Below, in pieces: positions 33,897 through 42,127 of a stretch of 64,000 bases of DNA. A program made the position numbers and the translations under genes. Under the pieces are notes generated by a model. That model ran no database searches and had not been told where the DNA came from. It saw only the letters and a list, made by a program, of their open reading frames with translations. Position 1 is the stretch's first letter, and each line of letters opens with the position of its first letter. The stretch comes from Tildeniella nuda ZEHNDER 1965/U140 (GTDB lineage: Bacteria > Cyanobacteriota > Cyanobacteriia > Leptolyngbyales > Leptolyngbyaceae), in assembly GCA_019358895.1 (NCBI GenBank), contig JAHHIG010000002.1, forward strand, positions 558,001 to 622,000, read 5' to 3'.

Positions 33897-36092
33897 ATGA
33901 AACTCGATATCGTCGTCCAGGTTCTGATCGAAATTCTGATCGTCATCGGGCTTTCCCGACTGGTTGGTTTGGGCTTTCGTCGCTTCAAGCAGCCACTGGT
34001 GATTGGTGAAATTGTCGCTGGAATCATGCTGGGACCATCCCTGCTGGGTCTGCTGGCACCGAGTTTAGCAACGACGCTCTTTCCGCCCGAAACCATTCCT
34101 TTTTTGAACGTCCTGGCTCAGATTGGGCTGATCTTTTTCATGTTTTTAATTGGACTGGAGCTTGACCCCAAGTATCTGCGGAGTCAGCTTGATGTGGCGG
34201 TGCTTGTCTCACACGTCAGTATTCTGGTGCCGTTTTCGCTGGGATCGCTGCTGGCACTGCTGCTCTACCCGCTGGTGTCAAGCGGCAGCGTTTCTTTTAC
34301 AGCCTTTGCGCTCTTTTTAGGGGCAGCCATGTCGATTACGGCGTTTCCAGTGCTGGCACGGATTATTACTGAAAATAATCTTCAGGCAACGCGGCTGGGG
34401 ACGATGGCATTGACCTGTGCGGCAGTGGATGATGTGACTGCATGGTGTGTGCTGGCGCTGGCGATCGCTGTCACTCGCACCAACAGCATGGCGGGCGCGA
34501 TTCCCACCATTTTGCTGTCGATCGCCTACATTGCGTTTATGGTGACGGTCGGGCGGAAGTTCTTGAAAACGTTTGCCACCTATTACGATCGCAGCGGACG
34601 GTTGAATCAGTTTGTGCTAGCAGTCATTTACATGGGTGTTGTCATCTCCGCACTCATTACAGAATTGATTGGTATTCACCTGATCTTTGGCGCTTTCTTA
34701 GTTGGCGCGGTGATGCCCAAACACCCTGGGCTAACGCGAGAACTGGCGCAAAAGACCGAAGATTTTGTCCTGACCTTCCTCCTACCTGTCTTTTTTGCCT
34801 ACAGCGGCTTACGTACCCAGGTCGGTTTGCTCAACACGCCGTTTCTGTGGCTGCTCTGTGGGCTGGTTTTGTTGGTGGCGATCGTCGGCAAATACTTTGG
34901 CACGTACATTGCTGCACGGGTTTCCGGGATTGACAAGCGAGAGGCATCGGCGCTCGCTTGGCTGATGAACACACGCGGCTTGACCGAACTGATTGTACTC
35001 AACATTGGTCTGAGCCTGAATGTCATTTCGCCGCTGCTCTTTACGATGCTGGTGATCATGGCGTTGGTGACGACGTTTATGACCTCGCCGCTACTGGAAT
35101 GGGTGTACCCCAAACGGTTGATTCGCAAGGATGTTGTCGAACCGATTGCGGATGGAGTCGAGCCGGGTTACAAGATCCTGGTGCCGATTGCAAATCCCAG
35201 CAGTCAGAAGGGATTGATTCAGCTTGCAGTGACGATCGCGCTGGGCGACACTCAGCCACCGAAAGCGCTTGCCTCTGCTGCCGTTTATCCCTTGAGTCTG
35301 ATTCAGCTTGATGAGGACTACGCGTTTGGCAGCACCCCAGCAGAGGCAGAGCGGCTGATTGCTGAACGATCGCAGCGGATGGCTGAACTGGTCGAAAGCC
35401 TCGAACCGCCGTATTTTCGTTCTATTGTGCATCCCATTATCCGAGTCGCAACGGATGTGGCACAGGAGGCAGTGAGAGTTGCCGACAACGATCGCGCCGA
35501 TCTCGTCTTGTTAGGATGGCATCGTCCTGCCTTTAGCCGTAACCGTTTGGGGGGACGCGTAGGGCAAATTCTCAGCACGGCACGCACAGACGTTGCGGTG
35601 TTTGTTGACCGTCAACAGGGCAAGCTAACCAATTTACTCGTGCCGTACGTTTCCAATGTTCATAACGATTTAGGGCTAGAAATTGCGCTACGCATTCTAG
35701 TGAATTCCCAAGACGCAACCCTCACCATTTTGAGCGTGACCCAAAGCCATCAGGCAAACGATCGCACCTACGAATTTCGTACTCTGATGGAGCAACTCCC
35801 TGCTTCGGTACGCGATCGTATCCACACGCCCCAAGTGGAGTCCAGCAATCCGATTCAGGCAGTCGTCGAAGCCTCCGCAAACGTAGACCTGACGATCGCG
35901 GGAGCCAGCCGCGAATGGGGCTTGGAGCGGCAAACGCTAGGCTTCTACGCCGACCAACTGGCAGTACAATGCCACTCCTCTCTACTGATCACCCGTCGCT
36001 ATAGCCAGGTCACAGCGCACCTGTCTTCAGTTTTAGGTGTAGTAGACGATGAAACAAGTCGTGAAGCCGACGAGTCAGAGGCGGTTACTTAG
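33897..36092 (+). CDS. CPA2-family cation:proton antiporter with C-terminal universal-stress-like domains
   Basis: The 731-residue protein starts MKLDIVVQVLIEILIVIGLS. Residues 1-410 are about 12 membrane helices with CPA2 features: FKQPLVIGEIVAGIMLGPSL, LGAAMSITAFPVLARII, LTCAAVDDVTAWCVLALAIA (the paired-acidic region around helix 5) and MNTRGLTELIVLN. Two soluble domains of universal stress protein type follow (about 425-560 and 580-700: GYKILVPIANPSSQKGLIQL and LTNLLVPYVSNVHNDLGLEI). The second contains ADLVLLGWHRPAFSRNRLGG at its start. It exchanges Na+ or K+ for protons in the plasma or thylakoid membrane; which ion is unknown. The next gene encodes a small membrane protein often found beside it. 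Confidence 0.87.
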   Translation: MKLDIVVQVLIEILIVIGLSRLVGLGFRRFKQPLVIGEIVAGIMLGPSLLGLLAPSLATTLFPPETIPFLNVLAQIGLIFFMFLIGLELDPKYLRSQLDVAVLVSHVSILVPFSLGSLLALLLYPLVSSGSVSFTAFALFLGAAMSITAFPVLARIITENNLQATRLGTMALTCAAVDDVTAWCVLALAIAVTRTNSMAGAIPTILLSIAYIAFMVTVGRKFLKTFATYYDRSGRLNQFVLAVIYMGVVISALITELIGIHLIFGAFLVGAVMPKHPGLTRELAQKTEDFVLTFLLPVFFAYSGLRTQVGLLNTPFLWLLCGLVLLVAIVGKYFGTYIAARVSGIDKREASALAWLMNTRGLTELIVLNIGLSLNVISPLLFTMLVIMALVTTFMTSPLLEWVYPKRLIRKDVVEPIADGVEPGYKILVPIANPSSQKGLIQLAVTIALGDTQPPKALASAAVYPLSLIQLDEDYAFGSTPAEAERLIAERSQRMAELVESLEPPYFRSIVHPIIRVATDVAQEAVRVADNDRADLVLLGWHRPAFSRNRLGGRVGQILSTARTDVAVFVDRQQGKLTNLLVPYVSNVHNDLGLEIALRILVNSQDATLTILSVTQSHQANDRTYEFRTLMEQLPASVRDRIHTPQVESSNPIQAVVEASANVDLTIAGASREWGLERQTLGFYADQLAVQCHSSLLITRRYSQVTAHLSSVLGVVDDETSREADESEAVT

Positions 36093-36238
36093 TGAGAAGG
36101 CTAAAGGATAGATGATGAAGGATAAGTTATGTGCTTTGTGTTCGCTCTGACCACAACCTTTTAGCCTTTAGCCTTTAGCCTCTAGTCTTTCTCCCGACTT
36201 CTGCTAACAACTAACAACCAAAACCTAACAACTATCAA

Positions 36239-36724
36239 ATGGGCAGTCACTTTACTCTCAAATCTCTCAGTTTCTACGGCAGTGCGATCGCGTTCGTCAT
36301 CATCTTATTTAGCGTCGTAACAACTTACGGCGAAGCCAACCTGAAAGCCGCCGAGAAAATCGACGGTCGCTACCAGATTCCTGCTCAAGATCTGCCGGGA
36401 TGCTTAAAGTCTGAGCAGTTGATCCTCTTAGTACAGCAATCGGGTATCTATCTGACGGGATCACTGTTGACGGCTGATACGGCTGATACCCTGGAAAAAA
36501 GAGCGACAGAGCGACCTTCTATGACTGGAAATTGGGAGAATCAACGGCTTACTCTGCATGGTGATGCCAGCTATTTACCAAAATGTCAGGGTGAGGTGAA
36601 GCTTCAGGGGACGATCGCACAACAATCCCTCAACGGCACGCTCAACCTCAGTGCTACCCCTAGCGACATCCCTTTTTCAGCCAAGCTAGAGGCACCCCAA
36701 CCAACACAATCTCAAGGGCATTGA
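36239..36724 (+). CDS. Small membrane-anchored protein of unknown function
   Basis: The 161-residue protein begins MGSHFTLKSLSFYGSAIAFV, with one N-terminal hydrophobic helix (about 12-32) as a signal anchor. The exported part has IDGRYQIPAQDLPGCLKSEQ and LILLVQQSGIYLTGSLLTAD, then LPKCQGEVKLQGTIAQQSLN, ending TQSQGH. Two Cys residues (in PGCLK and PKCQG) could form a disulfide. I do not know its function. Its position after the antiporter suggests a linked envelope role. A diverged second copy of its last about 100 bases lies at 37262-37356, beyond the toxin-antitoxin module. Confidence 0.65.
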   Translation: MGSHFTLKSLSFYGSAIAFVIILFSVVTTYGEANLKAAEKIDGRYQIPAQDLPGCLKSEQLILLVQQSGIYLTGSLLTADTADTLEKRATERPSMTGNWENQRLTLHGDASYLPKCQGEVKLQGTIAQQSLNGTLNLSATPSDIPFSAKLEAPQPTQSQGH

Positions 36725-36739
36725 TACCCAGATCTCCGA

Positions 36740-37220
<481 letters not shown>

Positions 37221-37261
37221 CTACGCTCAAGCCGAACTATGGTCAGGTAGAGCAGCATCAG

Positions 37262-37356
37262 CGCAACAAACCCTCAACCTCAGTGCTGCCCCTGGCGACA
37301 TCCCTTTTTCAGCCGAGCTATAAGTACCCCAATCAACACAATCCCAGGGTCATTGA
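37262..37356 (+). repeat. Diverged second copy of the 3' end of the gene at 36239-36724
   Basis: This stretch aligns with 36614-36724, with about a dozen substitutions and a 12-base deletion. Reading in the same frame, it gives LSAAPGDIPFSAEL-stop-VPQSTQSQGH against LSATPSDIPFSAKLEAPQPT and QSQGH in the intact gene. Several changes are synonymous (TCT CAA GGG CAT to TCC CAG GGT CAT), so it evolved as a real gene before it was truncated here. The toxin-antitoxin genes lie between the two copies. Confidence 0.8.
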
Positions 37357-37448
37357 ATTATTTCCTGGTCTCTTTAGTCGCTGCTAAAGGTTGAGCCGAA
37401 ATAAAGAGCGTGATACCATGCAAAAAACAATCAGTGTAATACCTTGGT

Positions 37449-37634
37449 ATGCCGCAAGTCTCCCTCATAATAGTACTCTCTCTTGTCATTTCGCTCATAC
37501 CATTCGTAGTATTACTCTATTCAAATGTTTTGTATGCAGTGATTCATCTACTGCTATCACTGCTAGGTTCTATCATCTATTTCCAACTGTTTAGAAGAGT
37601 TATAAAGCAATTTTCTGGTTCAAGTTATCTCTAA
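37449..37634 (+). CDS. Putative small membrane protein carried by a cassette-like unit
   Basis: The 61-residue ORF reads MPQVSLIIVLSLVISLIPFV, VLLYSNVLYAVIHLLLSLLG and ends RVIKQFSGSSYL. It predicts two membrane helices separated by a short turn. There is no clear ribosome-binding site, and another frame (37418-37594) overlaps it, so expression is uncertain. The region is more A+T-rich than its surroundings. An attC-like site in plus orientation follows 45 bases after the stop, and a GTTGAGCCG resembling a cassette 5' boundary lies at 37390, which is why I consider it a cassette gene. I do not recognise the family. Confidence 0.4.
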   Translation: MPQVSLIIVLSLVISLIPFVVLLYSNVLYAVIHLLLSLLGSIIYFQLFRRVIKQFSGSSYL

Positions 37635-37679
37635 AGTCCAAATGTGTACAAGAATAATGGAACGGTGGTCTGTGTCGCG

Positions 37680-37764
37680 GCATAACAACCCTGGTGCAGT
37701 GGACAGTATCAAACCCTTGATTTTTAGCAAAGTTATTATCTACCGCTGACCAAGAACGTTAGGC
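37680..37764 (+). other. attC-like recombination site A (plus orientation)
   Basis: It runs from GCATAACAACCCTGGTGCAG to CCGCTGACCAAGAACGTTAG-GC. The left arm and the complement of the right arm (GCCTAACGTTCTTGGTCAGC) pair over about 20 bases with one unpaired G in the left arm, as in attC hairpins. The R' core GTTAGGC fits GTTRRRY exactly, while the R'' core GCATAAC fits RYYYAAC except at one base. Its length of 85 bases is in the attC range. Confidence 0.6.
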
Positions 37765-37874
37765 GAACGTATTACACTTATGGTTGAGGAGATCGCTCTG
37801 TCCAAGAAGGCAATTCTCCAGAGACACGGTTACGCCAACGGTTGAGGCGGTCAATGAGCGTAAATCAGATTAAC

Positions 37875-37962
37875 CGTGAACGACTCAAATCAGCGGCGGC
37901 AGACACCCTCTAACTCAGCACCAGCAGCTTTCAACCGTCCGCCTGCATTTGAATTGTTGGGC
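37875..37962 (-). other. attC-like recombination site B (minus orientation), behind the GNAT gene
   Basis: On the minus strand it begins GCCCAACAATTCAAATGCAG and ends TTTGAGTCGTTCACG. The arms AATTCAAATGCAGGCGG and (complement of the far arm) GACTCAAATCAGCGGCGG pair, with one extrahelical G. R'' GCCCAAC matches RYYYAAC exactly; R' reads GTTCACG. It starts 28 bases after the GNAT stop codon, the usual position of attC behind a cassette gene. Confidence 0.65.
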
Positions 37963-37990
37963 GGTTCGCTACCCACATATCATTACTAGA

Positions 37991-38449
37991 TCACAATTCA
38001 CGTCGCATACACAGTTCGCCATTCTCTTCTTCTTGTCCGGTGTAGACAAAACCCATCTTCTCGTAAAACGGACCAGGACCACCTTTAGTTGGCACGCAGC
38101 TTGTTTCAACCGCATCCGCTCCAGGGCGCGTCTTGACGTGCGCGAAGAACAACTCCAGTGCCTTTCGCCCGTACCCACGCCCCTGGTACTGCTCAGCGAT
38201 CATAAAGCGCCACAGAAAGTACTCTTGCTGAGCTACATTGTCTTCCAACATCAAAAAACCGACTGGTACATCACCAGCATAGATCGCGCGGAACCAAGCA
38301 ACCTCTGGATTAAAATGCGCTTCTGCGATAGACGCGGCGTTGGATGCCACAAACTGCTCTTGGTGTGGGGCTACTTTTAAGCGGAGGATGTCACGCCAGT
38401 TTTCCTTAGCAATCTCACGCAGCGTTATTTCGAGGTCGAACTCGGACAT
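37991..38449 (-). CDS. GNAT-family N-acetyltransferase in an integron-cassette-like unit
   Basis: The 152-residue protein begins MSEFDLEITLREIAKENWRD and has AWFRAIYAGDVPVGFLMLED, FLWRFMIAEQYQGRGYGRKA (the Q-x-x-G-x-G/A acetyl-CoA loop, about residue 93) and GGPGPFYEKMGFVYTGQEEE. This is a complete GNAT fold, close to spermidine- or small-molecule-acetylating types, although the substrate is not predictable. It is followed by an attC-like site. The 9 bases GTTGGGCGG at the upstream boundary (38536-38528, minus strand) are exactly complementary to the R'' end of that site, as expected for a cassette that circularises. GNAT genes are common integron cargo. Confidence 0.85.
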   Translation of the reverse strand: MSEFDLEITLREIAKENWRDILRLKVAPHQEQFVASNAASIAEAHFNPEVAWFRAIYAGDVPVGFLMLEDNVAQQEYFLWRFMIAEQYQGRGYGRKALELFFAHVKTRPGADAVETSCVPTKGGPGPFYEKMGFVYTGQEEENGELCMRREL

Positions 38450-38535
38450 ACAGAGTGTTCTCCCTGAACATTGCTCTTAAGCATAAAATAGTTTCTCGCT
38501 CAGCAACACAGACCAATACCATAACTGCCGCCCAA

Positions 38536-39252
38536 CTAGGCAATCATCGTTACCTTGCCCGTATCTAAGTCGTAACGACCGCCCACGATTTTCAACTTCC
38601 CGGACTGCACTCGTTCTGTAAGTAAGGTCGATCGCTGCAACTGTTCAATCTGATAGCGTACATTTGCCACCACCGCGTTGTCCACCGCATCACCTGGTTG
38701 ATTTTTCACCCGTTTTACAGCAGGCAAAATTGGCTCGACAAACGTGCCAATTTTGCCTGGGAGTGGTTCGTTTTTGACGGCGGCAGTCACGGCTCCACAG
38801 CGCTCATGACCCAGCACCATCAACAATGGTGTACCGACCAATGCCACGGCATATTCAATGCTGCCGATCGCCTCCGGTGTGGCAATATTTCCTGCAATCC
38901 GCACATCAAAAATGTCGCCAATGCCTTGATCAAACACAAGTTCAGCCGGAACGCGTGAGTCTGCACAACTCAAAATAGTCGCGAAAGGATGTTGCACTTG
39001 AGCGACCTCCTGCAACCGTTTCGCAGACTGATCGGGATATTGAGGCTGATGCTGGACAAAGCGCTGATTGCCCTCCACGAGCCTTTTCAACGCTGCCTCA
39101 GGATTGAGTGCAGGCTCGATCGCAGTTAATTCAGCCGCTTGAGCCTGTTCAACCTGCCAGAGTAAATTGCTGGTTGCTGCTAAACCAAACGCTGCAATCG
39201 ACCCTAGTTTAAACAGATCGCGCCGACCAATAAAACCATTTTTGCAACTCAT
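38536..39252 (-). CDS. Beta-carbonic anhydrase with Tat signal peptide (EcaB-like)
   Basis: The 238-residue protein starts MSCKNGFIGRRDLFKLGSIA, a twin-arginine (R-R-D-L-F-K) export signal followed by a hydrophobic stretch ending AQAAEL, so it should be periplasmic. The zinc site is visible as ATILSCADSRVPAELVFDQG (Cys, Asp-Arg pair, about residue 94) and VLGHERCGAVTAAVKN (His and Cys, about 148). It interconverts CO2 and bicarbonate outside the plasma membrane. Length and order resemble EcaB of Synechocystis. It lies close to sbtA-sbtB, consistent with a carbon-concentration role. Its stop codon TAG shares its last base with the boundary of the GNAT cassette unit. Confidence 0.88.
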   Translation of the reverse strand: MSCKNGFIGRRDLFKLGSIAAFGLAATSNLLWQVEQAQAAELTAIEPALNPEAALKRLVEGNQRFVQHQPQYPDQSAKRLQEVAQVQHPFATILSCADSRVPAELVFDQGIGDIFDVRIAGNIATPEAIGSIEYAVALVGTPLLMVLGHERCGAVTAAVKNEPLPGKIGTFVEPILPAVKRVKNQPGDAVDNAVVANVRYQIEQLQRSTLLTERVQSGKLKIVGGRYDLDTGKVTMIA

Positions 39253-39375
39253 ACTCTGTGTCTCAATAACGTCAGTTAAAAAATAACTAATAGAGTTAGG
39301 ATCGCTACCAGCTTTTACAGACCACTGATAGCTGAACGTCGATCGCTAAAATTTTCGACTTGTTTTGTTGTGGTT

Positions 39376-39684
39376 TCACAGTGAAGCGATACATTTAATG
39401 GAGCGAATCTCCATCACATCTGAGATGTAACAGGTGCCACCAAACTTGTTGAGCAGTGGACGCACGTTTTCGGCAACGGTCTTGATATGTTCAGGCATAC
39501 AAAACGCAATGATATAAACATTGTCAAGCATGGTCATGTCTAAATCTTCGCCGTCTCGTAGACCTTTGCCAGCTACGTTGCGAATGACAGCATGACCATA
39601 TACACCTGATTTATCAAGGTTCTCCAAAATCTTGCCAAGCTCAAAAGAGTTGGCAATAATTTCTATTTTTTTAACGAGATGCAT
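39376..39684 (-). CDS. sbtB: SbtB, PII-like regulator of the bicarbonate transporter
   Basis: I start at the ATG at 39684 because GGAGG lies seven bases upstream; the longer frame to 39738 overlaps sbtA. The 102-residue protein has VKKIEIIANSFELGKILENL, DKSGVYGHAVIRNVAGKGLR and DMTMLDNVYIIAFCMPEHIK, ending DVMEIRSIKCIASL. This is a ferredoxin-like PII fold with the T-loop region GHAVIRNVAGKG and a C-terminal pair of hydrophobic strands. SbtB binds adenyl nucleotides (cAMP, AMP, ADP) and gates SbtA. It follows sbtA directly, the usual sbtAB operon order. Confidence 0.93.
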   Translation of the reverse strand: MHLVKKIEIIANSFELGKILENLDKSGVYGHAVIRNVAGKGLRDGEDLDMTMLDNVYIIAFCMPEHIKTVAENVRPLLNKFGGTCYISDVMEIRSIKCIASL

Positions 39685-39688
39685 GCAC

Positions 39689-40663
39689 TTACCTCCACAA
39701 CAGGTTAATTGCGTACAGATAAAGCGGAATTCCCACAATGATATTGAATGGGAACGTCACCGCTAGAGCAGTCGAAACGTATAGGCTGGGATTCGCTTCA
39801 GGCACCGTCATTCGTATCGCGGCTGGGACAGCAATATAGGATGCGCTAGCGCACAGGACGGAGAACAAGAGTGCATTTCCCTGAGGCATGTGAATGAGCC
39901 TAGCGATCAGCACCCCAATACCTGCATTGAGTATAGGAATCAGTATGGCAAACGAGACGAGGAAAACGCCGGTTTTTTGTAAGTCTTTAATTCTTCTGGC
40001 GGCGACTAATCCCATATCGAGCAAAAAGAAGGTCAAAATGCCATAGAACAGTCCTTGGGTGAAGGGTTCCAGAACTTTCCATCCGCGCTCTCCCGTTAGG
40101 ACACCGATGATGAGGCTACCCACGAGCAAAAAGACTGAACTGTTAAGAAACGCTTCTTGCAGCACCTCAGACCAGGAAAACTCGCGCTTCTCATCCACAG
40201 TAAAAAGACTAACCAGGATCAGCCCCACAATGATTGCTGGAGACTCCATCAGAGCCAGCGCTGCGACCATGTAGCCATCAAACGCAATGCCAAGATCAGT
40301 CAAGAAAGCACTCGCTGTAATGAAGGTAACGGCGCTGATGGAGCCGTATGTAGCGGCGATCGCTGCGGCATCGTAAATGCCAAGCTTCAGCTTCAGAATG
40401 AAAAAAGTGTACAGCGGCACAAAACAAGCCATCAACATGGCTGCGAGAAGCGTCAGAATGACTTCCTGAGTCACACCGCTTTTAATGAGCTCTACCCCGC
40501 CCTTAAAGCCGATCGCAAGCAGCAGGTAAAGCGAGAAGAGTTTCGGGATAGGAGCAGGAATTTCCAAATCGGATTTGACGAGAACAGCCGTCATTCCCAA
40601 AAAGAAAAACAGGATCGGTGGGTTCAGAATGTTGGACACAATCAAGCTGATATCCATGTCCAT
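39689..40663 (-). CDS. sbtA: SbtA, sodium-dependent bicarbonate transporter
   Basis: The 324-residue protein has about ten membrane helices and matches SbtA: MDMDISLIVSNILNPPILFF, FKGGVELIKSGVTQEVILTL, AAIAATYGSISAVTFITASA, ALMESPAIIVGLILVSL, and VLCASASYIAVPAAIRMTVP near the end. It imports bicarbonate with Na+ at the plasma membrane under CO2 limitation. In the middle (about 155-185) is a hydrophilic loop TVDEKREFSWSEVLQEAFL that carries regulatory contacts in homologs. The gene is followed 4 bases later by sbtB. The 282-base gap before it should hold a CO2-responsive promoter, but I cannot place it. Confidence 0.94.
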   Translation of the reverse strand: MDMDISLIVSNILNPPILFFFLGMTAVLVKSDLEIPAPIPKLFSLYLLLAIGFKGGVELIKSGVTQEVILTLLAAMLMACFVPLYTFFILKLKLGIYDAAAIAATYGSISAVTFITASAFLTDLGIAFDGYMVAALALMESPAIIVGLILVSLFTVDEKREFSWSEVLQEAFLNSSVFLLVGSLIIGVLTGERGWKVLEPFTQGLFYGILTFFLLDMGLVAARRIKDLQKTGVFLVSFAILIPILNAGIGVLIARLIHMPQGNALLFSVLCASASYIAVPAAIRMTVPEANPSLYVSTALAVTFPFNIIVGIPLYLYAINLLWR

Positions 40664-40945
40664 GCCTCCGGGCGTTGATAAAACCTGAAGTTTGAAAAAC
40701 GTTGCATTGTGGAAAACTGGTTATGACGGTTGAATCATGATTTATCGCGTTCTGTCCTCCGTGTCAATGAGAAGACAGTGGCTTGAGGCTCATCAGACCA
40801 AAATACCCGTTACCACGTTGGTCGTTGTGTCGAGTGAAGGCGCGATCGAGAACACAGCTTTCGAGCGAACTGACCCAGCTACTGGGTTACTCATCCAGGA
40901 ATCATTGTAAGGTGCAGGGTTGCTTCAGAGCCACGCTTCATCCTG
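40664..40945. other. Gap between sbtA and the Tab2-like gene
   Basis: The sbtA promoter should lie here. The stretch includes the palindrome-like TTGAATCATGATTTATC near 40730. No ORF of any length looks real. Confidence 0.35.
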
Positions 40946-41788
40946 CTAGTCCTCTGGCTTTAGCAGCCAGAAGCCGCTGTAAGTGACACCAGAATCATCA
41001 GGTTGCACCAGCAAGAAGTGGAGTCCTTGGCTGAGCTGTTTACGCCGTTCAAAAGCTTGTCCAGCAGCGGCAACTTCGGCATCCTCAAAGGTGGTGAGAA
41101 TCCAGCGATCGACCAAGCCAGCCTCCAAAATTAAGCCATCCGGTGCGCCGGGAATGTGGCTGAGCGAGACGGGTTGTGCCTGTTGTAGCCAGAGAGCTAA
41201 CCGCATTGCCTGTCGTCCCCCATCAATGACCACACCGGGAATGGGCACGGTAGACGCAAGCCCCAGGTTGATCGGTAACAGCGAATCGGGCAGGTCGAGA
41301 ATCGGAATCATGCGATCGCTGAACGCATTCACCAGATCAGCAGCAGGTAAGGCAGCAAACCGCCAGCGATCGCCCCACAGTGTTTCTGACAGAGGCACGG
41401 GTGGCAGTTTATCAAGCGCTAGTGGTTGATAGGGTTGTCTGGTATAGCTTGCCAGCGTGGAATATTGGCGTGCTCTCTCTTCTAGCCAGCGCTTGAGTGT
41501 GGGTGTACGGCGAGTTGGCTCTACAGCAATTTCAAGCTGTTTTCCAACCTGTTCAATGAGGTTAAAGGTTTGCGGTCGAAAGATGCGGATGCGATCGGGG
41601 AGTGAATGCCCCTTCTCCACAAGCATCTGTAGCTGCGCGACGAGCCAGCCTGCACTCGCTTCTGCCTGTGAACAAAACGCCTGATACTGAAAATCTCCTG
41701 TAGGAGTGCAAATCAACAGCTCCCAAAGCGGATTGCCAGCCTCATCTTGTAAAGGACGACGGTAAAAATCGATTTCCCAGACGGTCAT
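40946..41788 (-). CDS. Tab2/Atab2-family RNA-binding protein
   Basis: The 280-residue protein begins MTVWEIDFYRRPLQDEAGNP and reads LWELLICTPTGDFQYQAFCS. It then has VEKGHSLPDRIRIFRPQTFN, ARQYSTLASYTRQPYQPLAL and LPPVPLSETLWGDRWRFAAL, ending TYSGFWLLKPED. These phrases identify the Tab2 family (formerly DUF1092). Chloroplast members bind the 5' region of psaB mRNA and are needed for photosystem I assembly; cyanobacterial copies probably have related roles. The length matches the family and the frame is intact. It lies between sbtA and flv3 with its own spacing. Confidence 0.88.
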   Translation of the reverse strand: MTVWEIDFYRRPLQDEAGNPLWELLICTPTGDFQYQAFCSQAEASAGWLVAQLQMLVEKGHSLPDRIRIFRPQTFNLIEQVGKQLEIAVEPTRRTPTLKRWLEERARQYSTLASYTRQPYQPLALDKLPPVPLSETLWGDRWRFAALPAADLVNAFSDRMIPILDLPDSLLPINLGLASTVPIPGVVIDGGRQAMRLALWLQQAQPVSLSHIPGAPDGLILEAGLVDRWILTTFEDAEVAAAGQAFERRKQLSQGLHFLLVQPDDSGVTYSGFWLLKPED

Positions 41789-41818
41789 TAGTTGTTGTTG
41801 GTTTTTAGTTGTTAGTTA

Positions 41819-41957
41819 ACGCAATGTGCAACTAATTTGCTCTCATCCCAACCCTTCTCCCCAGGGAGAAGGACTTTCAGACGTTTCTGGTTCCCTCTCC
41901 TGCTGGGAGAGGGCTAGGGTGAGGGCGCTTAGCAAGTATTCTATGAAAGCGCACGTC
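41819..41957. mobile_element. Miniature element, family A core with ACGCGATGTGC-type ends, copy 1
   Basis: The left end ACGCAATGTGCAACTAATTT matches the right end (complement) of the element at 48310-48455. The right end complement (ACGTGCGCTTTCATAGAATA) matches the left end of that element. The interior has the shared CCCAACCCTTCTCCCC/GGAGAAGG and CCCTCTCC/GGGAGAGGG palindromes. It lies between the Tab2-like gene and flv3. Confidence 0.7.
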
Positions 41958-42127
41958 GTATTAGTCATTACTTCGAGCGAAGTTGCATGGTTGCTAGACA
42001 CGCTGGTAATAAGCAGGGCTGATAAGTAAGTTTACCTAACAAAACTTTACAGATCGCGATCGCTCAACTGATAATAGGGGTGTAGCAAGTGACAGAAACC
42101 TAAACGTCGTTAGACAGAGAGGCAGGT

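Noticed and set aside
37765-37874. A third cassette between the two attC-like sites
   Set aside because: The 110 bases hold no ORF and the two sites point toward each other, so no complete cassette fits.
40157-40678. 173-codon plus-strand ORF over sbtA
   Set aside because: It is antisense to a clearly identified sbtA and has no protein-like composition.
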